Shown one piece after another: positions 27,764-36,280 of a stretch of 64,000 bases of DNA (the stretch's first letter is position 1; the number at the start of each line of letters is the position of its first letter). Location of the stretch: contig NZ_RBII01000002.1 of NCBI RefSeq assembly GCF_003634015.1, positions 709,597 through 773,596 on the forward strand, given 5' to 3'. A program made the position numbers and the translations under genes. The notes beneath the pieces are model-generated. The model did no database searches, had not been told where the DNA came from, and saw nothing but the letters and a program-made list of their open reading frames with translations. Source of the DNA: Litorimonas taeanensis. Lineage in GTDB: Bacteria > Pseudomonadota > Alphaproteobacteria > Caulobacterales > Maricaulaceae.

Positions 27764-29425
27764 ATGATGTCGGATACAAATACGAACAAGCCTAAAACAC
27801 GACATGCGCTCAAAATGGCGATGAAGGACCGACAAGTTCTGGCCATGCTTCTCTTGGGTTTGGCCTCTGGTTTGCCCTATGCCGCTGTTGGCGGCACTTT
27901 AAATGCTTGGCTTTCAACGGTGGATGTTAAACCTGTCGCTATTGGTCTCTTGTCCTGGGCTTTTTTAGCATACGCCTTTAAATTCATGTGGGCATCAGCT
28001 TTTCAGAGCCGAAAGACACCTTTCAATCTTAATATTGGCCCTCGCCGCTTTTGGATGTTTGTTTTTCTTGTCTTAATTACGCTCGGCCTATTTGTGCTCT
28101 CTTTCTCTAACCCTCCTAATGATTTGGCCCGCATTGGGTTGATTTCTGTCTTAATTGCCGTGTTCTCGGCGAGCTTTGATATAGTGTTGGCGGCGTGGCG
28201 TATTGAAGTTGCGCGCGATGATACGCATTTGGATATTTTATCAACTGTAGAACAATTTGGGTATCGTATTGCGAGCTTAATAGGCGGTTTTGTGGCTCTG
28301 CTCTTGGCTGACCAAATTGGGTGGAGATTAACTTTTTTAGGTGGCACAGCCCTTATGGGCCTTACGGTAATTGGTGTGTTATTGGCTAAGCCGACGCAGG
28401 TTAAAGAAACTAGCGAAGCCTTTATTCGTCAAGGTCAAAACCTAACAGATAAACAAAGGCGGCTCGGCACAGTCCTTATTTTAATGGGCTGGGCTGTTGG
28501 ATTTTATTTAATTGCGAGCTTTATGCATGGTGCGTTGACAGACCCCGACAATCACAGCGCTAGAGATTTTATCCGTTACCAAGGCCCCATCGTCGTTGGT
28601 GTTACCGTTATTTGGTTGGGCGTTGTCTCGGCGGGAATGATATATTTAAATACTAACCAACCCCCGCAAACACGCCCTGCCGAAGATAACGGTGTCTTAT
28701 CAATATTATATCAAGCCATAGTAGAGCCCATGATGGAATTGATTGGCCGTCTACGCTGGGCTGTGATTTTGGTTCTCGCTGTTGTTTTATCTTATCGATT
28801 TACAGACTTGATTTGGGGGAGTTTTGCTTACCCATTTTATCTGGGAGAGAACTACGGGGCATTAGGCCACAGCCTGACGGAGGTTGGGTTTGCGTCTAAG
28901 TTAATGGGCGTGATTGCGACCATATTAGGTATAGCCCTAGGGGGCTTGGCTATGCTGCGTTTTGGGCGAATGCCTGTCTTTTTTGTAGGGGCTGTGCTTG
29001 CGGCGTCAACAAACCTATTATTCGCGGATCTTGCTATTGGAGCGCCGGTGACGGATAAATTCTTGGGGTTAAGTCAGCTTGATGATCTGTTTGCGGTCTT
29101 TCAACTCGATATCCGTATGGCACGGCTTACCACTGTAATCTTTTTCGAAAACATCGCTGTTGGTTTAGCCAGTGCGGCTTCGATTGCCTATTTGTCCTCT
29201 ATTGTGAACAAAGATTATGCGGCCGTGCAATATGCGCTGTTAGTCTCATTGGTCATGTTGTTGGGTGTCTTAGGGCGCCCAACTATTGGCGCAATTATTG
29301 AGAGCGATGGCTTTGCGAAAGCATTTATTATCTGTGCAGCGCTGGGCGGCGTCGCGAGTGTCTTGGCGCTGATTGAATGGATTCGTGTGGCAAAAACCGC
29401 TGCGCATAACCCGGCTAAAGAGTGA
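27764..29425 (+). CDS. AmpG-like MFS transporter
   Basis: A 553-residue membrane protein with at least twelve hydrophobic segments. The N-terminal LLLGLASGLPYAAVGGTLNAWLS and LLSWAFLAYAFKFMWA, and the central segment SASFDIVLAAWRIE, resemble the PAT/AmpG group, whose best-known member imports anhydro-muropeptides for cell-wall recycling. Several polar residues in the core differ from enteric AmpG, so the substrate is uncertain. It is divergent from mutS, with GAAGGGAAG directly before two tandem ATGs (27764 and 27767). Nothing adjacent confirms a muropeptide role. Confidence 0.7.
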   Translation: MMSDTNTNKPKTRHALKMAMKDRQVLAMLLLGLASGLPYAAVGGTLNAWLSTVDVKPVAIGLLSWAFLAYAFKFMWASAFQSRKTPFNLNIGPRRFWMFVFLVLITLGLFVLSFSNPPNDLARIGLISVLIAVFSASFDIVLAAWRIEVARDDTHLDILSTVEQFGYRIASLIGGFVALLLADQIGWRLTFLGGTALMGLTVIGVLLAKPTQVKETSEAFIRQGQNLTDKQRRLGTVLILMGWAVGFYLIASFMHGALTDPDNHSARDFIRYQGPIVVGVTVIWLGVVSAGMIYLNTNQPPQTRPAEDNGVLSILYQAIVEPMMELIGRLRWAVILVLAVVLSYRFTDLIWGSFAYPFYLGENYGALGHSLTEVGFASKLMGVIATILGIALGGLAMLRFGRMPVFFVGAVLAASTNLLFADLAIGAPVTDKFLGLSQLDDLFAVFQLDIRMARLTTVIFFENIAVGLASAASIAYLSSIVNKDYAAVQYALLVSLVMLLGVLGRPTIGAIIESDGFAKAFIICAALGGVASVLALIEWIRVAKTAAHNPAKE

Positions 29426-29531
29426 AAAGCCCAGCTGAAGAGTAAAATCTTTTCAGTGATTTTGATTTGAAGCGACTGATTATTGGCTTCTTATGTTTAG
29501 AGGCTGTGGCGAGAATGTTTTGGGCCTAGGA

Positions 29532-30890
29532 TTAGCCGGCTAAATCAAGCTTGTTTTTGTCAGTCCAGTTTTTCACCATGTCAGATAATTCGTCTGCGCT
29601 AACGGGCTTCGTCATGAAATCATTCATGCCCGAATCAAAACAGGCGTTTCGGTCATCGTCAAAAGCATTTGCTGTAAGGGCGATGATGGGTAAGGATTTT
29701 GGAACATTCGGGAGCTGTCTAATTTTACGTGTGGACTCGAGGCCATCCATATTTGGCATCCGCATATCCATAAAAATGAGGTCAAAGCTTTGTGTCTTCA
29801 TGGCTTCTACGGCCAGCGCACCATCTTCTACCGTTTCAACAATATGACCTTCAGCTTCCAAAAGTGTTCGGGTCAGCAAAGCATTAATGGCATTATCTTC
29901 GGCGAGTAAAATGCGTTTATTCGGCCCAGAGGACTCATCCGAATTTGAATTAATCTTTTGAACGGTCGGCTCAGCTTTTGGCTCTGACGCTTCAGGGTCG
30001 CTTTGCCCTACGGCTTTGGCGATAACAGCATCGCGCCAATTATTACCTAAGACGGCGCTGTTAGATTCTAATGGAAGGGCCCGCCGCTCAAAACTCCGCT
30101 CTTCGCGGTTGTCTTCGTTGGAAACAGCAGGGGCGGCATCAGGCACTTGCGCGGATGGTTCCATCTCTGGTGTCTGGACTTGATGGTCTTCATCAATAGT
30201 TTCGTGTTGGAAAGCCACTTGATGGTTTTGCGTCATACCAGATTGTTCAATCTGTTCGTGAAGCGCTGCTGTGTTAGGTACAGGGGCTTCGGCCTCAAAA
30301 TTATGAGGGACTGATTCAGCCTCGACCACACCTTGGTCGGTCACGCCGTATTGGGCGGGCGCCTCATGAAAGGGCGCTTGATATTCTATTTCCGCCGAAT
30401 GGGCCTCGGCGACTTGATTCTCGACTGGTTCGGCTTCTGGTAGGGGCTGAGCAGGAGGGGTGGCTGAGCTTTCTACCATATGGTGCTGATTTTCAACCTG
30501 ATAATCAGGCTGAATAGGCGTCGCAGCATTGGCCGCCATCATAGGAGCGACAGTTTGCGCTTGAACAAAGGCCGTGACATTACGAGCTAAAGCAAAGGCG
30601 GCCCCATTTGCTTCTGTTTGTTCGATCCAATCATAGACCTGCTCGCCTTGATTTGGATCTTCAGCGGGCATACGCGTTTCAAATCGGTAGGGTACAGGAT
30701 AACCACCTTGTTGTGGGGGTTGCGGCGCTGGCCAACCTTGTAAAACATTACCTGTCCATGCTTCGACTGTGCCGCCGTAAAGATTAAGAAAGGCATTATT
30801 CACAAAGAGAATACGTCCTTGGCTGTCCCGCTTCATGGCTGGGTCAGGCCAAAGCCAAAACTGTGCAGCAAAAGCGTTATCTGACGACAT
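29532..30890 (-). CDS. PAS-like/long-linker/response-regulator receiver protein without kinase domain
   Basis: Residues ~1-120 form a PAS-like sensor (FWLWPDPAMKRDSQGRILFVNNAFLNLYGG ... YRFETR ... ALARNVTAF). About 200 residues rich in Glu, Gln, Pro and Ala follow and look disordered. A complete receiver domain spans ~326-445, with the acidic pair LAEDN, the phospho-acceptor Asp375 (FMDMRMPNMDG), the Thr in ALTAN and the Lys in MTKPV. No HisKA/HATPase or DNA-binding output is visible. The PAS and REC ends resemble hybrid histidine kinases, so the kinase may have been lost or replaced by linker. No cognate kinase is adjacent. Confidence 0.8.
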   Translation of the reverse strand: MSSDNAFAAQFWLWPDPAMKRDSQGRILFVNNAFLNLYGGTVEAWTGNVLQGWPAPQPPQQGGYPVPYRFETRMPAEDPNQGEQVYDWIEQTEANGAAFALARNVTAFVQAQTVAPMMAANAATPIQPDYQVENQHHMVESSATPPAQPLPEAEPVENQVAEAHSAEIEYQAPFHEAPAQYGVTDQGVVEAESVPHNFEAEAPVPNTAALHEQIEQSGMTQNHQVAFQHETIDEDHQVQTPEMEPSAQVPDAAPAVSNEDNREERSFERRALPLESNSAVLGNNWRDAVIAKAVGQSDPEASEPKAEPTVQKINSNSDESSGPNKRILLAEDNAINALLTRTLLEAEGHIVETVEDGALAVEAMKTQSFDLIFMDMRMPNMDGLESTRKIRQLPNVPKSLPIIALTANAFDDDRNACFDSGMNDFMTKPVSADELSDMVKNWTDKNKLDLAG

Positions 30891-31080
30891 AAACTTCCCT
30901 TCGAGCCTGATTCGAACAGGCTTCCTGATAGAAGTGTGAGGGTTTAATCTAAAAATAGTCTTACCAAGGACGGTTTTTTAGCCGTTTTTGGGCAAATTCT
31001 TTGAAATTATAAAGAAAATATGACTGTGGTTGTGATTTGTTGAGCTATTCCGTGTTGGTAGAAATAGCAGAAACGACTGA

Positions 31081-32667
31081 TTACGAATAAAAAGGGTTTT
31101 TGGTGTTTCGCCCTGTGGTTGAAGGTTTGGAACTATTTTGCTGATAATTATGAGCGGCAGCTTTGTTCATCCCATTGTGTACACGGCGATGGGATAGGCT
31201 TTCCGCAATATGTAAGCGATGAATTGTTTCCGAGCCTGCCAAATCCGCCAAAGTGCGCGCAACGCGTAAAACGCGGTGATAGCCGCGCGCTGTCAGGCCC
31301 AATGTTTCTGCGGCCTGAATCAAGAGCTTTCGGCCATCCGCATCAGGTTCCGCAACATGATCGAGACGGTCTTGAGAGAGTTCTGCGTTTGTAACCCCGC
31401 CATTGCGATCCATTTGAATTATTCTGGCTTGTGCAACACGCGCCGCAATCTCTGCTGTACCCTCGGGGCTAGGGGGTAAGGCGAGGTCAGCGGGGGTCAC
31501 AGCGGGGACATCAATTTGAATATCAATACGGTCCATAAAAGGCCCGGAAATGCGGCTTTGATAATCTGCGGCGCAACGAATGCCTCTGCGGCACGCCACA
31601 CCATTTGCGCCGCCAGTGCCGCACCGACAAGGATTCATCGCGGCAATGAGTTGAAAACGCGCTGGATAGCGTACATGAGCGTTTACGCGTGCGACCGAAA
31701 TTTCCCCTGTTTCCAGGGGTTGCCGCAAACTATCTAGGACTGAAGGCGTGAATTCGGGCAACTCATCTAAGAATAATACACCACGATGAGCTAATGAGGC
31801 CTCACCTGGTTTAGCTTTATTTCCGCCGCCGACCATAGCGGCCATGGAGGCACTATGATGAGGGCTCCTATAAGGTCGTTCACGGGAAAGCTGCCCGCGT
31901 GTTAAGAGCCCTGCAACGGACTGTACCATGGAAACGTCTAACAGCTCTTTCGCGGTTAAGGGCGGTAATAAACCAGGCAGGCGCGCCGCAAGCATAGACT
32001 TTCCCGACCCAGGCGGGCCTATCATAAGGAGGTTATGTCCCCCTGCGGCTGCGACTTCGAGGGCACGTTTAGCCGTTTCTTGTCCGCGAACATCACGCAT
32101 ATCAAGAGTAGACGAATGATCCACAATTTCGCCGGCAATGGGCCGTGAGAGAACTTGCGTGCCTTTAAAATGGTTAAGTAACTGAACAAGGCTATGCGGG
32201 GCCAATATGGGGAGATCACCAGCCCAAGCGGCTTCTGCGCCATTGGCCGCGGGGCATATTAACCCAAAATCATAGGTGTTAGCCAAGACAGCGGCGGGTA
32301 AGGCTCCTGGCACAGAGGCGATAGTCCCATCTAAGGCGAGCTCGCCCATCGCCACAAAGCTTTCAATAGCGTCAGTAGGGATAGCGCCAGTTGCAGCCAT
32401 TAAACCTAAAGCAATAGGAAGGTCATAATGCGCCCCTTCTTTAGGCAAGTCCGCAGGAGCCAAGTTAATAATAACCCGCTTTCCTGGTAAGTGTAGACCT
32501 AACGACGCAAAGGCGGCTCTCACGCGTTCACGTGACTCAGCTACTGCTTTATCGGCTAGGCCAACTATTGTGAAATGGGGCCGTGACGCAGACATAACCT
32601 GCACTTGAACATCGACGCGTCTTGCTTCGGCGCCTTCAAAGGCGATTGTTTGTATGCGTGCAACCAT
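31081..32667 (-). CDS. comM: YifB/ComM-family Mg-chelatase-like AAA+ ATPase
   Basis: An N-terminal Lon-like fold (about 1-180) precedes an AAA+ module with Walker A GPPGSGKS near 216, Walker B FLDELPEF and the cysteine cluster MNPCRCG ... CRRGIRC, then a Mg-chelatase C-terminal domain. ComM is a hexameric helicase promoting branch migration during natural transformation; in species without competence the role is unclear. At 528 residues it has a short extra polar tail. The ribosome-binding site AGAAAGG lies within a hairpin directly upstream. It is a single gene, 83 bases downstream of the C39-like lipoprotein gene on the same strand. Confidence 0.92.
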   Translation of the reverse strand: MVARIQTIAFEGAEARRVDVQVQVMSASRPHFTIVGLADKAVAESRERVRAAFASLGLHLPGKRVIINLAPADLPKEGAHYDLPIALGLMAATGAIPTDAIESFVAMGELALDGTIASVPGALPAAVLANTYDFGLICPAANGAEAAWAGDLPILAPHSLVQLLNHFKGTQVLSRPIAGEIVDHSSTLDMRDVRGQETAKRALEVAAAGGHNLLMIGPPGSGKSMLAARLPGLLPPLTAKELLDVSMVQSVAGLLTRGQLSRERPYRSPHHSASMAAMVGGGNKAKPGEASLAHRGVLFLDELPEFTPSVLDSLRQPLETGEISVARVNAHVRYPARFQLIAAMNPCRCGTGGANGVACRRGIRCAADYQSRISGPFMDRIDIQIDVPAVTPADLALPPSPEGTAEIAARVAQARIIQMDRNGGVTNAELSQDRLDHVAEPDADGRKLLIQAAETLGLTARGYHRVLRVARTLADLAGSETIHRLHIAESLSHRRVHNGMNKAAAHNYQQNSSKPSTTGRNTKNPFYS

Positions 32668-32674
32668 AGCTTGC

Positions 32675-32694
32675 CTTTCTGATACTACAGAAAG
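32675..32694 (-). promoter_or_regulatory. Hairpin occluding the comM ribosome-binding site
   Basis: Arms CTTTCTG and CAGAAAG (7 bp, 6-base loop) occupy 32675-32694. On the minus strand the second arm contains most of AGAAAGG, the apparent Shine-Dalgarno of comM, whose ATG is at 32667. Folding would hide the site from the ribosome. Confidence 0.55.
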
Positions 32695-32750
32695 CAGAGC
32701 AGAGAGAACAAATCAAGAACTTTATGGATTAAACAATCAAATTTTATAAA

Positions 32751-33359
32751 TTAAGCTAGGCCGACACACCTCAAGGCTCGAAATTTTTCAGCCGTATGCG
32801 GGAAAATTAAAGGGCGTTTGGCTTGTCGTAACGGGTCTCGCATTAGATAACCTTGGGAGGATTCATCCAAAATCAGGGCCCAATGGGTTCGGCCATTAGG
32901 AAGGATAAATTGAACTAAGGGATAATAACCCTCAGCCATACAGCCTTCAATGAGCTCTGCGCTTACGGACTCATGAAACTGAGCCTTGGCTTTACCGCCT
33001 GTGACTTTCCGTATCCCGTCCCATATCAGCCAACCTCTTGGTGTAAAGCTATCTGTATAGGTCAGGCGTTTATTGAGATCAGATGGGTTTGTTTCAAAAC
33101 CAAGATTGGCGAGGGCCATACTTACGGCGGTTACCAGACATCCATCGCTGGCCATAGTGTCGCCTGAATTTCCAAGCTCTTCATGGCCCCATCGTGGGTC
33201 TTTTTGGTAAAAGGCCGCGTAATCAGGCAGGCGTGTTTGGCTCTGCAAAGGGGTGGAATTTTGTCCTGAATCAAGAGTTTTAGAAGCCGACTTACGCGGT
33301 GTTGACGAGCAGGCCGTCATAATGACCGCGAGGATAATGATTATGGCTAAGCGTTTCAT
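32751..33359 (-). CDS. Putative C39-like cysteine peptidase lipoprotein
   Basis: A lipoprotein signal (MKRLAIIIILAVIMTAC, Cys17) precedes a Ser/Thr linker and a papain-like C39_2-type domain: QKDPRWGHEELG, then SDGCLVTAVSMALANLG with candidate catalytic Cys74, and THWALILDE with His159 and Asp165. The domain order matches C39-like families acting on small peptide bonds outside the cytoplasm; the substrate is unknown. It lacks the ABC transporter fusion of bacteriocin-processing C39 peptidases. It is upstream of comM on the same strand with an 83-base gap. It could also be a non-catalytic relative. Confidence 0.7.
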   Translation of the reverse strand: MKRLAIIIILAVIMTACSSTPRKSASKTLDSGQNSTPLQSQTRLPDYAAFYQKDPRWGHEELGNSGDTMASDGCLVTAVSMALANLGFETNPSDLNKRLTYTDSFTPRGWLIWDGIRKVTGGKAKAQFHESVSAELIEGCMAEGYYPLVQFILPNGRTHWALILDESSQGYLMRDPLRQAKRPLIFPHTAEKFRALRCVGLA

Positions 33360-33444
33360 AAGGCGAGCTTAAGGGGTAAATTTTAAAATCCCGTTAGCTC
33401 ACATTAGCTAGCGACCCTTGTGGCCAGCTTCGATTGATAGCCGA

Positions 33445-34599
33445 TTAATCAACACATAAGGCCGCGCTAATCGTGCCAGCCACGACTTCGGCATAACATC
33501 CGAAAGGATTATCCGTAATTTGGCATAGGCCGCTTACAGCATTTTGGTTGGCAGCATCTGCGCTAGCCAAACATTTGCCTTCACAATTAGAGCTATCAAT
33601 ACAAATATTTCCGCCGTCACTATAACGCATCGTACAGCGCTCATAACCCAGCATACCTGCACGTTCAATAAAGCCCCCATTCGTTAAACATTGCGTGCGC
33701 TCCACAGCGCTTAGTTTTCCAGGTTCAGAGGCATCAGCTTCAATAGGCGTCAAATTTGGACTGTCGGGGATTGGGTCTTTGAGGAAACGCGTTAGAGGGT
33801 AAAGGGGCTTAAGCAAGTTACCTTCAGAGCTGCTCAGGGCGCGTTTATCTTTTATGTTGAGCTCAACAAAAAGACGACGCTTCGGATCATAAAGGTAAAT
33901 TGAATCCTTATCATACCCGATTTGATTGAAACTGTTTATGACGCCGCTATTGGATTTTTCGAACCAGTTATGAGTGTTTTGGCGAATAAATTTACCAGAA
34001 TTATACTCTGCAACCTTTAAAGACTTCGGTGCAGGGGTCTCATCTGTCTTGATAATATCCTTGATGACATCAACGCTTTTCGGCGGGTTCTTACCCGGCG
34101 GTATGTAATTGGGCTGTTCTTGCTCTAATTTGGGCGGTGTTTGTTTTATAATAGGTCTTACGACTTCAGGCTTCGGCTCAGCTTTTGGCACAGAAAGATA
34201 AATGACATTTGTCACGTCATAAAGTTTGGCCATTGCGTGGCCGGGCCATTCCCCAGAAATGGTTTTGTTCTCTACATCAATCAAGATTTGAACATTACCC
34301 TGAAGGCCTTGGAGGCGTAGATCTTTGCCGTCAAAGGACAAGGTCGTAAATTCATAGCGTCTCACGCCGTTAAAATCATACTCAACCCAGAGACCCGTAT
34401 TTCTGTCTTCTTGGATATATTGTCCGCCGTTAAAGTCAACTTTCGCTATAGGCGCAGTAGGTTGTGATGTGGATTTCCGTTGTTCCTGAGCCAGTGATGA
34501 CGTCGCTGAAACAATAAAAAAGGCCGCAAAGAAAAAACCCATAACTATTAAGCTGATGTGTTTAAATGAAGTCTCTTTAGCCTTAAAAATCGTCATCAT
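33445..34599 (-). CDS. Uncharacterised exported protein with duplicated beta domain and Cys-rich tail
   Basis: I do not recognise a named family. A signal peptide (about 1-38, ending SSLAQ) is followed by two related ~60-residue units: one from KVDFNGGQYIQEDRNTGLWV to ENKTISGE, the other from KVAEYNSGKFIRQNTHNWF to KDKRALSSSE. A Pro/Lys/Glu-rich linker separates them. The last ~75 residues contain about eight cysteines (CTMRYSDGGNICIDSSNCEG and onward), suggesting a disulphide-linked envelope domain. The start at 34599 is chosen because CAAAGGATTT precedes it and a signal peptide begins there; a longer frame at 34671 adds unlike sequence. Confidence 0.75.
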   Translation of the reverse strand: MMTIFKAKETSFKHISLIVMGFFFAAFFIVSATSSLAQEQRKSTSQPTAPIAKVDFNGGQYIQEDRNTGLWVEYDFNGVRRYEFTTLSFDGKDLRLQGLQGNVQILIDVENKTISGEWPGHAMAKLYDVTNVIYLSVPKAEPKPEVVRPIIKQTPPKLEQEQPNYIPPGKNPPKSVDVIKDIIKTDETPAPKSLKVAEYNSGKFIRQNTHNWFEKSNSGVINSFNQIGYDKDSIYLYDPKRRLFVELNIKDKRALSSSEGNLLKPLYPLTRFLKDPIPDSPNLTPIEADASEPGKLSAVERTQCLTNGGFIERAGMLGYERCTMRYSDGGNICIDSSNCEGKCLASADAANQNAVSGLCQITDNPFGCYAEVVAGTISAALCVD

Positions 34600-34730
34600 A
34601 ATAAATCCTTTGCCCCAGAACACTGAATACATGTTTCGATTCGGTACACTCTCCCGACTCCCGAGCCACAAAAAGAGACAGAGAACGCCTGAATGACAGC
34701 ATATTCAATAACTATGATGTTAATATGCCA

Positions 34731-34754
34731 AAGCCATGCCAGAAAGCATGGCTT
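34731..34754. other. 9-bp hairpin after the symporter gene
   Basis: AAGCCATGC (34731-34739) and GCATGGCTT (34746-34754) are perfect inverted arms around a 6-base loop. The hairpin lies 47 bases past the symporter stop on the minus strand. There is no T-run, so it may be a transcript-end or stability hairpin, not a classical terminator. Confidence 0.45.
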
Positions 34755-34801
34755 ACAGGTAAAAGACAGAAATCAGGTGTGTTCCATTATGGGGCCAATG
34801 A

Positions 34802-36034
34802 TTAATCAACCGAAAGCGTTTTCGGAGTTCGATAATACAGCTTTAAACCATTCGCCGTACTCATGGAATCTGACTGTGTGTTTAATACAGTCCGGAGGCG
34901 ATCCAAAATCAACGTATCAATGGTAATGATCAAGCCTGTAACATAGGTCGCATATTCTGCAGAGACGCCTTGGCTAACAAGAATATCTTGTAGCAAGACG
35001 ACCGAAGCAGAAGGTGTGCCAGCTGCAGCCGTCGCAAATATTAGCGACTGAAAGCCGACAATTATCATATCGCTAATGCCGAACTCTAGTCCAAAAGCTT
35101 TCATGCTATAAAGAGAGAGTAAGAGTAAGCCGATTAAGGTGCCGACCATATTAATCGTCGCGCCAATAGTGAAGAAAGGCGTACTTTCATCACCATTCGC
35201 GCCTAATTGATCACAGGCGATTTTAGTGGCTGGAAGCGTCGCCATTGAGCTTGAAGTAGAAAAAGCGACAAGCGCTTGCGGTAAAATGGCATTAAGAACG
35301 AAGGCTACGCCGCGGCCCTGAATAACCGAAGTGATAATGACCATTACTAGCCATACGAGAAGCATCGCCATGAAATATGGTAGTAATACCGGAAACAGAT
35401 TGGCGAGGGTTTCAACGCCGCCAGGTTTATTTAAGGCTAAGGTAATTGAGCCAAAAACGGCCAAAGGAATCGTATATTGTAAGAACTTACGAAAACCAGC
35501 AATGAAGATGTCAGACATTTTATCTGCGGCTTCGCCCATATTAATTTTCTTAAGGGCCGCGCCAAAGAATAAGCCAGCATAGATTGATATCATTAAAGCC
35601 GAAGTTAGCACGCCATATATTTTTACGGCAAAAGAGGTTTGCTTTAGGTCTGCGCTAGCACTGCCAATTGTTGAGGGGTCTGGTAAAATGGGCAGGCCAG
35701 AAAAAACAGAAAAAGCGGTGATGGCTAGGATCATTCCCAAAAGGGAAAAGCCGACAAAGAACATGAAAACACGCACAAATTTTGCGCCCATACCGCCGCG
35801 CGAAATTGCGACAGAGCTGGCAATACTCATGATAATCAGTGCGTACATGAGCGGTTTAAGAGGGACAAACAGTGCATCTTTTGCCAAGGCAGCTATGGAT
35901 TTCGTGACGGTCACGCCGCCGGCTGAAAGCGGTTGTACTAAAAAGCTCGCGCCAAGCGCCCACAACCCAATGGCTAAGCCTGCAGCAAGAATGACGAGCA
36001 AGAGCAAAGATGTGTTGTGAAAACGGTCTGTCAT
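34802..36034 (-). CDS. Dicarboxylate/amino acid:cation symporter (DAACS family)
   Basis: A 410-residue membrane protein with about eight helices and re-entrant loops. Family motifs are visible: SSSMATLPATKIACDQLG (serine-rich hairpin and substrate region), FFTIGATINMVGT (the NMDGT-like segment, here NMVGT) and GTPSASVVLLQ. It couples uptake of C4-dicarboxylates or acidic amino acids to sodium or protons. The NMVGT change removes the Asp seen in many NMDGT members, so ion coupling may differ. The ATG at 36034 is chosen because GGGGAC precedes it; ATG 36070 has no good site. It is divergent from ftsK. Confidence 0.88.
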   Translation of the reverse strand: MTDRFHNTSLLLLVILAAGLAIGLWALGASFLVQPLSAGGVTVTKSIAALAKDALFVPLKPLMYALIIMSIASSVAISRGGMGAKFVRVFMFFVGFSLLGMILAITAFSVFSGLPILPDPSTIGSASADLKQTSFAVKIYGVLTSALMISIYAGLFFGAALKKINMGEAADKMSDIFIAGFRKFLQYTIPLAVFGSITLALNKPGGVETLANLFPVLLPYFMAMLLVWLVMVIITSVIQGRGVAFVLNAILPQALVAFSTSSSMATLPATKIACDQLGANGDESTPFFTIGATINMVGTLIGLLLLSLYSMKAFGLEFGISDMIIVGFQSLIFATAAAGTPSASVVLLQDILVSQGVSAEYATYVTGLIITIDTLILDRLRTVLNTQSDSMSTANGLKLYYRTPKTLSVD

Positions 36035-36280
36035 AAAGTCCCCAAAATATGTTTGAGCGACTAAAGCCATAATTTATCAAGGGGGGCAAGACCACATATC
36101 TGTAAGGTTCAGCTTATCAATGTGATTTTAGCAAAATTTGAAAAAATATAGCTGCAATGTTGAGGTAAGAGGCCGGCGCTTTGGTTTTCCACAATAAAAT
36201 TCATGGGCCTTAACCGGACCTTTACCCTCGGGCTTCACATTCTCTTAACAAAAACCGCTTGAATCTTTGGATAATTACGA

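Noticed and set aside
27764-29425. Firm annotation as muropeptide permease AmpG
   Set aside because: Only the PAT-type signatures match; overall similarity by eye is moderate and there are no cell-wall recycling or beta-lactamase genes nearby, so it was kept as AmpG-like.
30904-30922. T-arm-like hairpin on the minus strand (GCCTG stem, TTCGAAT loop) upstream of the PAS/REC gene, suggesting a tRNA or an attachment-site remnant
   Set aside because: No acceptor, D or anticodon arms could be placed around it, no CCA end follows, and no integrase or mobile genes are near. It is probably a chance hairpin in the leader.
36185-36193. DnaA box TTTTCCACA as evidence for a replication origin near ftsK
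   Set aside because: A single match is expected several times by chance in 64 kb on both strands, and no cluster, AT-rich unwinding element or origin genes are present.
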